Assembly (NCBI GenBank): GCA_015680685.1
Contig: MNCI01010074.1
Span: 471,484 to 535,483 of the forward strand
Direction of reading: 5' to 3'
Source: Gnetum montanum
Lineage: Eukaryota > Streptophyta > Gnetopsida > Gnetales > Gnetaceae
DNA length: 64,000 bases
In this document: positions 23,242 through 34,309 of the stretch, piece after piece
Position numbering within the stretch: position 1 is the stretch's first letter
Layout: every line of letters begins with the position of its first letter
Position numbers and translations under genes: made by a program
Notes under the pieces: generated by a model
Databases searched by the model: none
What the model was told of the DNA's origin: nothing
The model's input: the letters and a program-made list of their open reading frames with translations, nothing else

Positions 23242-26200
23242 TCATAAAAGTGCCCAACTTCTCCCAATTGATGATCTTAGATTGAGGGATAGAAGTTGGC
23301 GATGCTCATATTCCAATGTGTTTATGCTTTTGTTGTTGGCATGGGTTTCCTCAGTTCGTTCCATGCACATTTTTCTGCTCCTTCTAGTAGCTGGCAACCA
23401 CGGGGTGTCTACTACTTCTTGTGTGGTTGCTACATACAGGTAGCTTTGTTGCAAAGTTTCAAGGGCACACCTGTTACATGAAGGCATTTCCTCCAAGTCG
23501 TCACCCGATGAATCACTGTATGTGATGCATGAAACTTTTCTCTTCTCGATCTTTCCACAAATGTTTATCTTAGAAATTTCCAAGGAAAGATCACGGATCC
23601 TAAGGCATGCATCTATTGTACTCAGCCATGCCCTTCCCATTATAATTGGGAAGTCCCCTTCATTGTTGTTCACTTCAATCACTAGGAAATCAGCTGGATA
23701 AGACCAACCACACACAATGGTAATGATGTCCTCCACCAATCCCAAAGAAATGGTGATGGACTGGTATGCCAGCTCTAGTTGAATGTTGCTCTTCTTAAGT
23801 TGGGGCAGGTTCCAGACGTGATACATCTCTCGTGAAATTAAGTTGACTTTGGAACCTAAGTCAAGAAGAGCCCTGCGTGGTTCATTTCCGATGACTTGAA
23901 GGTAGATTAAGGGACTCCTAGGGTCAGTTAGTTTCCTGGGAAGGTGGCCTACCTTGATCCAGTCAGTTACCGTATGCGTTAACATAACCGTATGCGTTAA
24001 GCTTTGATTTTGGATGGAAGGGTGCTCTGAAGTGTTAGATGGTGGAGGAGTGTACATGGGCTCAACCGCTTGTTGTTGTGAGAGTTTGTCTGGGCTTCTG
24101 GTTCTCAAGTAAGGCCTTCTCTTTTTACAGTTGTCAGAACTAGCAGCAGGTTGGATATTTATAGCTCTCACAACGTGATGTTGCTGCGGTTGAGGAGGAA
24201 GTTCCCCTTGCATTGTTGGAGCAGAAGGTGTTGTGGGAACTACAAGTGGAAGAGGTGCGGATGGATTTGGAGGATGGGATGAGTGTGAGATGTCTCTCGG
24301 AGGAGAAGGAGTCCTCCTAAAGTACTCCCAAACTTGGTAGTGACGGCTGGAGGTTGTGTGACTCATAGAGTCACCTGGAGAAATCGGTTGCTGCACATAA
24401 TAACCACAAGGATCGGGCTGCCGGTAAGGGTACTGTTGTGTTGGCGGTGGCATCCCCCATGACTGTGGGTATTGCCACTGCTGATGTTGTCCGATGGGCT
24501 GTGGTGGAGTTCCACTTGGATAATACGTTAGTGGTTGGTGGAACTGCCTTGGGTTACCTTGTGGATAAGGTAACCTTTGGGGTGTTTGCCATTGGTTGAG
24601 TCTTGGATTTAGCGCATACACCCCAGACTCCTGTAGATGTGAGATAATTGGTCAACATCCCTTAGGATGGTCATAGTGGCAGATCTCACATCCACTATCA
24701 TCGTTTGTGTCAAAGTCCATTGGCTTCTCGGAGATAAGAATTTTCCCCTTACCCTTGTTATGTGTAGGGCTTAAATTTCTTCACTTTGTCTTACCTTTGT
24801 CACTACTTCGTTTCTCCTTAGATTCTTCTATGATTTTTAAGACTGTTTCAATTCTCGAGTCTAAGGAATCCCACATTTGGTGTACCTTGGCCGATACCTC
24901 TATTGTTAATTTTTGGATCGGCAAAGTTTTCCGATTCACCAACTCTTTGAGTGGTGACTCATCCTCCTCATCATAGAATTTCACTCCCTTCTTGTGAAGG
25001 GAGGGATCGCGGTTGTATTCTTCTGCACTTTCCCTTTTATGTAGTTCACCTTCTTCTTTTGCTACTTGTTCCAACAAGCTATGCACTTCATGGGCTCTAA
25101 GTTGTGAGAGTCTCCCTTGGGCATAAGTCCCAAGGGTTGTTCTAGTTTCATCCCTTAGCCCATCCACGATGTGGTGAAGTTGATCCCGTTGAGCGTACCC
25201 ATGGCCCGAGCAGCGATGTAACAATGTGTAGTAACGGGCCATGGCAGCATCCAAGGGTTCATGAGTACCTTGCTTCCAACCTTGGATCTGCTTACGCAAA
25301 TTGGACACTCTGGAGTATGTCTGATACTTTTCGTTGAACAGTTCTAACATCGTACTCCACCTCCTAATGGTTTTTGGTTCTAAGGACCGGTACCAACTCT
25401 CTGCTTCTTTGGTGAGTGTCCTTGGGAACAACTTAAGTTTTTGCCACTCATTTTCTATATTCTGCAAGGCATAGGCATCGTGGAATTCCTGTAAATGATT
25501 TTGCGGATGAGCATTGTATCCCCCTTCAAATCGTGGGATATTGTTCATGTCTAAATGCCTGATCCGACTATCCTTTAAATGCCTTGTGGGAATCCTAACT
25601 GCCTCCGTTATGTCAAGCATACTTTGGGTTGTGAGTAGGGGCTCATCATGATCATCTCTTTCATGACGCCTGTGATGTTTGCGTTGTTCCCTACTCTTCC
25701 TACATCCTTGCCCTTTTCCTTTCTCTCGACTTTCCCGTTTAGGTCTTTCGTCCTTCTTACCTTTATCCTCACCTTTATGTTCATGGTGGCTACGCCCAGA
25801 GGTGGAAGGAGAGGGTGAATGGTGAGATGAAGGGGAAGAAGAAGGGGAACCATCGCCATGACAATGTTTCTTACCTTCTCTTCGGCTGCTACGGCCCCGA
25901 TCGTGGTGACGATCTAAGTGCTCGTCCTTAGCATGAGTGGTTGTTCTCTCTGTGAACAGCTGGTGTTCACGAGCATCAGAACCAGTGTTATGTATCATTG
26001 ATTGTAGATTCTAATACCCAACCTCCTCACCATCATTAGGAGGCAGAACATCATTTGCTAAAGAACCCATGATAAGGGGTTCCTCATCTCCTATTTCACT
26101 AAGGACGTGTAGGGCTTTGCCCTTCAGAAAAGTATGTTGACTCTCCTGCCTTAAGTCTCTCATACGTTGGGCATCTGTGGGATAATAATCCCTCATGTCA

Positions 26201-26499
26201 AAATCTTCTGCAACGTATTTAGCATATAGTTCTTGTATGTGAATCTGTGCCAAGGCATAGAAAAGCATGTGAGAGACTGATCGATCTAGAGGTAACACAA
26301 TGTTACCTTGCAAATCTCTCCATCGCAGCTGTTCATCTTGATGGAGGATAAAAGTAAAGTCTGGAACATACTCATCAGGATGAGTATAAACTCTCTTGTA
26401 TTGTTTAGGACTTGGCTGATTTTGGTTATGCTTTTTATGTTGCCGACTGTCTTGTGTATGGTCCTTAGGTGGTGAGTTTCTCTGATGAGAAGAAGGCAT
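23242..26499 (-). pseudogene. gag: gag-protease polyprotein of element A2, nearly intact
   Basis: On the minus strand one frame runs from ATG 26499 to 23242, broken only by stops near 26008, at 24778 and at 24652-24654. The order is a Pro/His/Gln-rich start with EYVPDFTFILHQDEQL, a Ser/Arg/His-rich linker, and a capsid block (DMNNIPRFEGGYN, KLKLFPRTLTKEAESWY, GHGYAQRDQL, EQVAKEEGEL). NRKTLPIQKLT and a zinc knuckle (CEICHYDHPKGC) follow; the third stop replaces the Cys after this knuckle. Then come a Pro/Gln/Tyr-rich tail and a retropepsin (LLDLGSKVNLIS, FPIIMGRAWLST). The frame ends past the deletion join near 23235. Capsid, RNA binding and polyprotein cleavage are the family roles. Confidence 0.88.
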
Positions 26500-26622
26500 T
26501 TTTTATCAGTGTGCTATTTCACTATTATATAAATTTTTTATTTTGATTAACCCGAAGGTTCGTTAAGGCTCACAACGATGTGAGTGATATCCCTTATGTT
26601 CTATTCGGCGCACAAACACTTA

Positions 26623-26641
26623 GTCCCCAGCAACGACACCA
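26623..26641 (-). promoter_or_regulatory. Primer binding site of A2
   Basis: On the minus strand TGGTGTCGTTGCTGGGGA follows the 5' LTR. It is a degenerate tRNA-Asp-type site, related to the sites of B and A1. Confidence 0.75.
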
Positions 26642-26642
26642 A

Positions 26643-27623
26643 TGATGAGTGGCGAGATACCCCTACACTCAACCATATGAAACGAGCGTAGCACATGCGA
26701 TCCGATCGAACTCCGCACACTAAATGCCTACACACCCCTTGGAACACTTGGGGTTAATCATTCATTATCTTCCCAGACTTACTTGTATGTGTCATGGTGT
26801 ATGGTTAAGCAAGTCTGAGGTATATGATTTTTATGGTCTTTTATGTTTTTATGTCTTCTATGCTACGAGAGGAGGGTTGAGAAACTAACTAACTCTAACT
26901 AATGACTAACTCTTAATTAACTAGTGTTAGCATCCGTTCCCACTTACCGTACACACCTTGAACTATGCAACTGTGGCTACCAAATGCTAATCGTTATTGG
27001 GATCACCACACGTAACGCACGTGCTCGAAGTGGTTGTACTGAGGCACCTAACTAGCCTAAGTGTGATGAGCAGCCAATTCCTTGACTAGCTGTACACATC
27101 CGTAGATGCTTGTAATCAAGTCGTACTCATCCCGCGTTCTAGGAGTTTAGGGTTAGAGAGAATAATCGCGATGAGCAGCCGATTCCTTGATTAGCCGTAC
27201 ACATTTGTAAATGCTCGTAATCAAGTTGTACTCATGCTGTGCTACTTCAGGCAATAAATAATAGGTAGGAAATAACAGGTAATAAATCGTATTCCATGCA
27301 CTGCAAGGTTTATCCACAAAGCTCATCTTTATTGCCGTACACAACTTGCGTTCAGGTATAATGTTGCTCGAATAAAGATCCGTTCACTTGGGGACTCCTA
27401 CTACGGGCACATGGAAAATATTTTATCTCTGGAGTGATCAATCTGCCAGAGTTTCCCTACTTCTAGCCTAGGATTTGAAATAAAGGGTGTGTCGCCTCTT
27501 ATTTATAAATATGGCGGAAGACCACGATATTGCTTACGCGATATCGTAGGGAACGACGCGATATCGTGTACGTGATATTGCGGCGGCCGTGATATTGTGG
27601 CTCATGCAAATTGTGTCTCATCA
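26643..27623 (-). repeat. 5' LTR of element A2
   Basis: It is 981 bp, the same length as the 3' LTR of A1, with TGATGAGACACA at its outer end (27623). GATATCG words lie around 27520-27600 and a TATA box (TATTTATA on the plus strand) near 27500. Both copies of the internal repeat that was lost from the 3' LTR are present here. Confidence 0.9.
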
Positions 27624-28092
27624 TTGATTAATGATTTCTCTTACCCTACAACTCTCTTAGTTAAATACACTCAGTATGATCACTTCGAGCATGCATGTAG
27701 CGCTTGGTAACCTAGTGACGATTAGCGTTTGGTAATCCCAGTAGCATTGCACTGGTTCAGGATGTGTACAACAAGTGGGAACGGATACAGGTGTTAGAAG
27801 TAATTAGAACTTAGTTAATGAGTAGTTAATTTAGATTAGTTACTTAGTTTTCTCTCTCCTGCTCCTTACTAGCGTAGGATATAAAACACATAAAAGCTAT
27901 AACAATCATATGCCTCAAGCTTACTTAACCATACAACCGTGACATACAAGTAAGTTTGGGAAGACAACGATTAACCAACCCGTTATTGTTCGACAAAGGC
28001 GCATAGGCACTTAGTCCTTGGAATTCGACCGGATCATGCGTGAAATGCTCGTATTCGTATGGTTGAGCGTAGGGGTACCTCACCGCTCATCA
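27624..28092 (+). repeat. 3' LTR of element B, right part
   Basis: After the second TTGAT the B LTR resumes with TAATGATTTCTCTTACCC and ends GCTCATCA at 28092. With the left part it totals 806 bp. The next bases, AGATT, match the left flank ACATT of element B in four of five positions. Confidence 0.9.
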
Positions 28093-28909
28093 AGATTGAT
28101 GCTAATGCTAACATCAACTTTAGCATCACCACTCATTGATGCTATTAAAAGGTATCATTAACTTATATAATTAACTTGCAATCTTATCTCTAAGCCTTCC
28201 AAGCTCCTCAACATTATCTTGGTAGCATTTGACATTAGTTTGGAGGTCAAATGAGACCCTGGGAGGTCAAAACTGCAAATTCTAGAAAATGCTAAAAATT
28301 GGCTAAGTGTTGCTAACATTGACGTTGACACTTGTCAATATTTCCAACACATGTAAAATGACATTTGTTACACTCCAAGTCTGTATTCGACTTTATCCTT
28401 TGGGCTCATGAGCTTCTTGGCACCATTTGGCATTAGATAAAGCCTTGGAAGGCTTATATTAACATTTGGGCAAAATGGACAAATTTTCTCTAAGTGTTGG
28501 TGATGCTAACATTGATTTTAGCATCACCTTCTAGTGGGGCCTACACAACTCAACTCAAGAGGTCAAACTTTCCAAGAATAAAGTCCAAGATAACTCTTAG
28601 TGAACTTCACTTAGCTTTGGGCTTGAAATTGGTAACCCTAGCCTTTTAAATATGATATCAAAGCCCATATTTCAAGGCCAATTTCTTGAGATCATGAGTG
28701 TATGCAATAAACCTCCTAGTGTCACCAACATGCTCCATGGCCACATTTGCACCTCTAGGACGAGCTAAAATTTTTAACTTGACTAGCATTAGCATTGGTT
28801 TTCAGAGACATAATTTTCAAGGCTCTAGCATGAGCATCGAAAAACTTAGTCAAAATGGCCCTATTTTGACCCCAAATTAATTCTAGATCATTCCTACAAC
28901 TTTTTCATA
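28093..28909. other. Intergenic flank resumed after element B
   Basis: No gene is seen. The sequence contains GATGCTAATGC, TTAGCATCACC and GGAGGTCAAATG, which also occur before element B at 1380-1990. It is part of the repeat into which B inserted, and C inserted at its right end. Confidence 0.6.
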
Positions 28910-29777
28910 TGATAAATCACAGTTTGCCAGGCCCCGGTATTGGGTACGTGATATCGAGTACAAGATATCGGGTACCTGATATCTCAGCCTGGATACGATA
29001 TCATATACATGATATTGTGATTCCTTTGTTGGCTTATAAATATAGCACTTAGGCACACAGGAAGTGGAGTCATTCCAGTAAGTCTTTAGGGGGAGTCTTT
29101 TTGTCAGTTTTTAGTTAATTTTCAGTTCCTTTTCCCAAGTGCATGCTTGCAATGTGATGTTTGTAATTGTATGGAACCTTTATTCGAGTGTGACATACTT
29201 AGACATGCACATGATCGTCAATAAAGATTGAGATTACTCCATCATTGTGGCATTCAATTAGTTTTAATTGTTTAATTGTTATTGCTATTTATTGTTTTCT
29301 TAGTTAATATTTATTTACTATTCTTATTGTTAAATGCGGAATGAGTACGACTTAAGCATGAACATTGAAGTGTAACTACTTGGCAACCTAGTAGCGTATT
29401 TAGAAATGCTTAAGTAATGTGTGCTTGGTAATCCTAGAAGTAGTACATCAGGTCCAAGATGCATACGAATGATTAAGGATGGATGCTCATCGCACTTAGG
29501 TTAGCATAGACTTCATTTCCTATTACTTATTAGTTTGATTAAGATTATTTTCCATTGTCTCTAGGAGTAGCCTAGTGTTAGAAATCATATCATACACCTC
29601 ACTTTGGACTAAACCATACATGATAAGCAAACACTAGTCCAGGTGGGAAGACATCGAATTGTGATCAACGTGTAACTATCTAGATATCACAACTAGTTCG
29701 TCTGTAGAGTTTGACCGGATCGTGCTTACACGCTTGTATTTGTATGGTTGAGTGTAGGGGTACCTCGCCACTCATCA
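28910..29777 (+). repeat. 5' LTR of element C
   Basis: It starts TGATAAATCACAG and ends CACTCATCA. The U3 has GATATC words with the spacers GAGTACAA and GGGTACCT (28940-29020), a TATA box TATAAATATA near 29035, and an AATAAAGAT signal near 29219. Confidence 0.85.
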
Positions 29778-29778
29778 C

Positions 29779-29796
29779 TGGCATCGTTGCTGGGGA
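29779..29796 (+). promoter_or_regulatory. Primer binding site of element C
   Basis: TGGCATCGTTGCTGGGGA follows the LTR by one base. It is a tRNA-Asp-type site with mismatches, of the same kind as in A and B. Confidence 0.75.
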
Positions 29797-29911
29797 CGGT
29801 GCTAGTTATCTAGATCAGTTAGATCATACAAGATTGCTGTAATAGGGTATTAATGATATATCTTTTAGACAAAGAAATTAAATTCAATTAAGTCACACAC
29901 AATTAACAATA

Positions 29912-31260
29912 ATGTCTCTTTCACAAGACAATGATAATGCAACATGAAGCGAGGCAATTCATTGGAGAACCAACAAAGAAGTTTGGAGTACTCAATCTTA
30001 TGCAGGAGTTTCATATGTTCATAGACACCCCAACGATACTCAAGGACTTATATCATCCAACTCAGACACCTCTAGTGAAGATGGGACATCCCCTACAACG
30101 AGGGGGCCCATAAGGCCTAGGACCTTCTCAATGGGTATCAAGAGTACATTAAGGGATGATTGGAAAACTTACAAAAGTCATGACGAGTGTTTCAGTTCCC
30201 TCTCTTTCTCTGCTCCTTCAATGTTGGGTTGTGACATGGATGACTATTTCTCAAGGGGTCTGCGTAGAAATAAAAATCAAACCCATGGGCAAAATCAAGA
30301 ACGCCAACATGAACAAAGACAACATCGTCCTAAGTCATAAACTCACAACCTACTTAGTGACGATGAACCCCTGTTGGCCATTATGAGCCTAATGCATATA
30401 AAAGAGGTTGTTTAAATATCCTGCAGGCATCATAAGAAAATTCGTCTACCCAAGCTTGATTTACACAACTTTCCCAAGTTTTCAGGAGGCTATGATTTAG
30501 ATCCACAACATCATTTACAAGCCTTCTACGATGCTTGTGCATGGAGCCACATTGATAATGGGTGGCAATGACTTAAACTCTTCCTTATGACACTTGTTGG
30601 CCAAGAAAAAATATGGTATAGGTCTTTAAAATCAAAATCAATTCACTATTGGCTGACAATGGTAGAACTCTTGAATGAAAGATATCAAACCTATGCAAGA
30701 GTGTCAGCCTTGAGGAGACAAATCCAAGAGTGGAAACAAGGGCAACATGAACCCTTGGACATGGCCTTAGAAAGATATTACTCTTTGTTGAACAAATGCC
30801 CAGGCCATGGGTTCTTCGAGGAAAGGCTAATGTACCACATCATGGATGGGCTCTGTAATGAACAAGGGAGACCCTAGGGATGTATGCCCTAGGTCAACTA
30901 TATGAACTACGAATCCATCAATTCAAAGAGCTTATTAAATGGGCAGCAAAAGAAGAAGGGAAAATACCCAAATGGGAGAATGTTAAAACATCTCAACAGG
31001 ACCAAACTTTTGAAATAACAAAGGTTCATAATTATGAAGAGGAGAAATCAACTTGTCTCGAGGAGGTGAAACCATCCCTACCTTTGCCAATACTAAAATC
31101 ACCAGATGAAATCAAGGCAAGGATCAACAAGATGACAGAGTGGGTACATGAAAAATGTAGAGAATATGTAGACATTATTAGAGGGAGACCCATGCAAGAT
31201 AACTTTGACGACCAAAACAAATAAAGGATACCAAACCTAGAAACAAGATAGAAAAACATT
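29912..31260 (+). pseudogene. gag: gag of element C
   Basis: The frame opens at ATG 29912 (MSLSQDNDNAT, then a stop) and stays in one frame to about 30877, with stops near 29945, 30338, 30413 and 30569. A frameshift near 30875 moves it to the frame 30880-31224. The capsid block is recognisable: FPKFSGGYDLDPQHHLQAFY, RRQIQEWKQGQHEPLDMAL, CPGHGFFEERL and IKWAAKEEGKI. It aligns with the A and B gag but is clearly diverged. Family role: particle assembly. Confidence 0.83.
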
Positions 31261-31299
31261 CGACTATCAGAAAGAAGGACTGAACAAAATGAGGATAGG

Positions 31300-32335
31300 G
31301 GCTCAACCGTAAAACATAAGTATCAATGCAATGTTTGCTTGTACGATCACCCAAAAGGCCAATGCCGAATCTTATCACATCCACATGAGCATTGGGGAAG
31401 AATGTTACATCTAGATTTCGTACAGAAGTACATGGTTTGACACATCCCTATTCCACAACTTTATGGGCAATCTCACAACTCATCGTACTATCCGTGGGCA
31501 AATTCTTACTAGCCTCAATACTGTGCTCAACTACAGTGGCAAAACCCCCAGTCGTGGGGGAGGCCATCGCCAAATGGACCACACCCTTCATATCACTCGA
31601 AACCAAGTGCTTATTATGTTTAGCACCTTGTTTATCCAATTGGATCAACATCTTCTGCTTCACCTCATTGTTATCATTCTCTGAAGTATCATTAGCCCAT
31701 GCCCTCTCGTACAGGATCACCACCTCATGTTCTTTACACTCCTCATTACTCTCAATATTCTCATCCTCCACCCCCTTCTACATTGCCACCAGTTGTATCA
31801 GAAGGTTTGACACCACAGCACCAACCCACGAACATTACTTGTACTACTACTATCAACACTAGTGGGAGTCCTCCACAACGTCAGAAGTGTCCTTTCTTTA
31901 GGCATGGCCGTAGAAAGAGACAACACGGTTCTGAAACCACTACATCCTCCATCTCAGCACAAACTCAACACTATGATGCACCTTCCTCTTCAAACGCAAT
32001 GTCTCCTATTACCTTATCCAACAACCATGCAACCCAATGAATATAACAACGTGGAAAGGCATATCAATCCTTGCATACTATTTTATGGTCATGGGTGCCA
32101 TAGTGGATTAGCCTCTTATCACATGATCATATCTTATAATCTGCCCCACTATGCCTACTATAATCAAGTGTGTGAACCCCAATTTGGGTACATTCCTAGC
32201 ACCACACCAAAAGACACCCAGTGGTTTGGATATGACTGGACCCCAATAGTTCCAATATGCATGGATCCAAACTTTTCATTTATTAATTCTTGCCATGATC
32301 TAAGGTTCAGTCATGGGGGACATCCTCCATTTTAA
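31300..32335 (+). pseudogene. gag: Zinc knuckle and Pro/Ser/Tyr-rich gag tail of element C
   Basis: A zinc knuckle at about 31327-31366 reads CNVCLYDHPKGQC, a Cys-X2-Cys-X3-His-X4-Cys spacing. Past it the frame is rich in Pro, Ser, Gln and Tyr (open 31699-32040 and 31862-32335 in two frames), like the tail of A2's Gag. It ends near 32335 with a short SHGGHPPF-like segment that resembles the end of B's integrase frame (NHGRDGHLC). That points to an internal deletion of pol here too. Confidence 0.6.
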
Positions 32336-34309
32336 CAAGAAGAATTAGTAAATGTTTTTCTTTTTCTTTGGTTTTACAATTTTTTTTCTGTTTTTTGATT
32401 TTTCGTTTTCTAATTTTTCATCCTTCAATTTGTTGTTTTATCTTTTTATGGGTAATCTCATTTATGAATAAAACACTCATGTGACCTGTTGGTTGATGTG
32501 TTGTTCTATGCTATTGAGTCACAAGTGACTAATTATTTGGACAGTGAGCCCACAACATCCACTTATCCATTCTATTAATAAGAGGTTCTACTTTGGGTAT
32601 GATGATATTCTTGTTATCATTAAACTTAAAGTAACTTTGTACTCATTATGCCCAAAGCGAAGATGGATGAACTAAGAGGGAATGGAAAGGGTGTGACATC
32701 AAAGGAACTTGTGAATTCTCTTTGGTGACATCTATAGGTGTTATCATGCAACTTGGTTGTACTAAGATTATTATAGATTTAATGAAAAATGGGAGTAAGA
32801 GTTGTGATAAAGGCACTCAATAAAGGAACTCAATGTTGTTCTAGGGGGTTCCACCAGAAAGACATGCATCCATGCCTGAAGGTTGGCAGCCTCTCTAGAT
32901 CACTTTTGGGAAAGACAAAGTGCAAAAAGTGGCTAGAAGAAGAAAAAGAGAAGAAAAAAACCGAAGAGAAAAAGAAAAGCAAGGAAAAAAAATAAGAAAT
33001 GAAGCAGAAAAGAAAAGACTAAGAAAAAACATGCCGCAGAAAAATTTAAATCACTCCTCCCTTTCGCAAAATGCCAAGTGATCGTACGCCTTGCTGTCAT
33101 GATGCTCTTATGATTTTCTATCATTGGGATGAAACAATGCGATGTCACTGATCAGAGGTATGGACTTGGTTTTGATCTTGGATAAAAAGGCTAATGGTAT
33201 TTTAATTGCACACAACACTTAGGATTCATTGTGTTCAAGGTAAGTTACCTCATGTCTCAATCTCTACAATCCCTTCTGTAATTCGTCTCATCTCATAGTT
33301 TAAGTACTTCTAACTTGTGTCTTGTGTGGCATAGAATTCATACCTCATAATTGTGGTGCTTAACATGTGTTTTTTTGTTGCACTGGTGCAGATTGCATTT
33401 AACCCTTCAAGTGCTTATGGACATTTTAAGGTGTGGTTACACAAGGGCATTATAGGTTAGAACCTACTTTGGGGAGGATCCACATGCGCGACTTTTGTAA
33501 TTTGTACTTGTTGCACACCACCACATCATTTTATATCCTCCAAGTACTCCCTTACCAAATCTATTCTTTCCTTTGTCATCATTTATCGAACATTCCTTAA
33601 AACCATTACATGTCCTTTTATGTGTTACCTAAATAGATCAAGTCCAACATTAAACTTGTAGGGCAACTTCCTTGAAAAATTTCTAACTCTAAAATCACAT
33701 TAAGCAACAAATTAAATATTTATTAAAGGCAATGAGTAAGGTATAAGATAACTGAATTTCTTTAAACAACCTTACTGACAATCGGTCCTTATGTGATTAC
33801 AGATGGCCCCTAAAAGAGGATAACAAGGACTCCTGTCACTACACAATCTAGCCAAGCAAAAGGTAGAGAGGTTAGGGCCAGTGCCTATGAATAGGAACAA
33901 CGACTATTTGAAGCATAGTATGTCAAGGCCAATCAAGTGTTTCCACAGCTGCCGTGTCTGTGGAAAGTGTCAACTCCATCAAACATTGGAACATCACCAT
34001 GGACAACTCATGATCCCCGGATAGAAGAGGAAAAACTTCAGGTGCTTCTTCAATGATATCAAATCAGAAGCCTAGAGCATAGGACAAAGGAAAGGCATCC
34101 ATGGAGGAGCCACCATCACCGGGAATCACTTGAGTTCCACAAGTTTTGTATTTTGTGTCTGTGTCCAAATTTTGTTTAATCCCACATTGTAGCATGAATT
34201 AGTCCATGGTCATTCAATAATCCTATGCCTATCCACTGTTTGTAATTGAATAAACTTGTTCCTTACTTTGTTTGACTTGAGGACGAGTTTTTATTTAGCC
34301 ATGGGGGTA
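32336..34309 (+). other. Non-coding 3' region and polypurine tract of element C
   Basis: No gene is seen. There are T-rich tracts (32350-32410), an A-rich tract (32938-33000), a block TACTTTGGGGAGGATCCA near 33468 that is also present in A and B, and the polypurine tract GCCATGGGGGTA before 34310. Confidence 0.65.

Larger units (their letters stand above)
20553..27623 (-). mobile_element. Element A2: reverse-strand non-autonomous gag-protease element inside the 3' LTR of B
   Basis: It is bounded by the perfect duplication TTGAT. On the minus strand the order is 5' LTR (27623-26643), tRNA-Asp-type primer site, gag and protease, non-coding region, polypurine tract and 3' LTR (21428-20553). It is the same family as A1 and has the same loss of RT, RNase H and integrase. 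Its coding region is the best preserved in the window, with three in-frame stops in about 1,080 codons. It contains a 63-base assembly gap at 22372-22434 in the non-coding part. Confidence 0.93.
2012..28092 (+). mobile_element. Element B: Athila-like Ty3/gypsy LTR retrotransposon, split by three insertions
   Basis: The element has two LTRs (2012-2818; 20211-20552 joined to 27629-28092) of 807 and 806 bp once the inserted DNA is removed. Both begin TGATGA and end TCATCA. A tRNA-Asp-type primer site follows the 5' LTR and a GGGGGTA polypurine tract precedes the 3' LTR. Between them lie gag, protease, RT, RNase H and integrase in Ty3/gypsy order. Removing the solo LTR, A1 and A2 leaves about 9.85 kb, normal for the lineage. 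The flanking 5 bp are ACATT and AGATT, a target duplication with one mismatch. The RT and integrase resemble Athila by recognition of motifs, not by a search. No env-like frame is seen after integrase. All coding parts are broken. Confidence 0.88.

Noticed and set aside
31448-31771. Minus-strand 107-codon frame opposite the gag tail of element C
   Set aside because: It lies over the Pro/Tyr-rich gag tail, and its composition is the mirror of that coding sequence.
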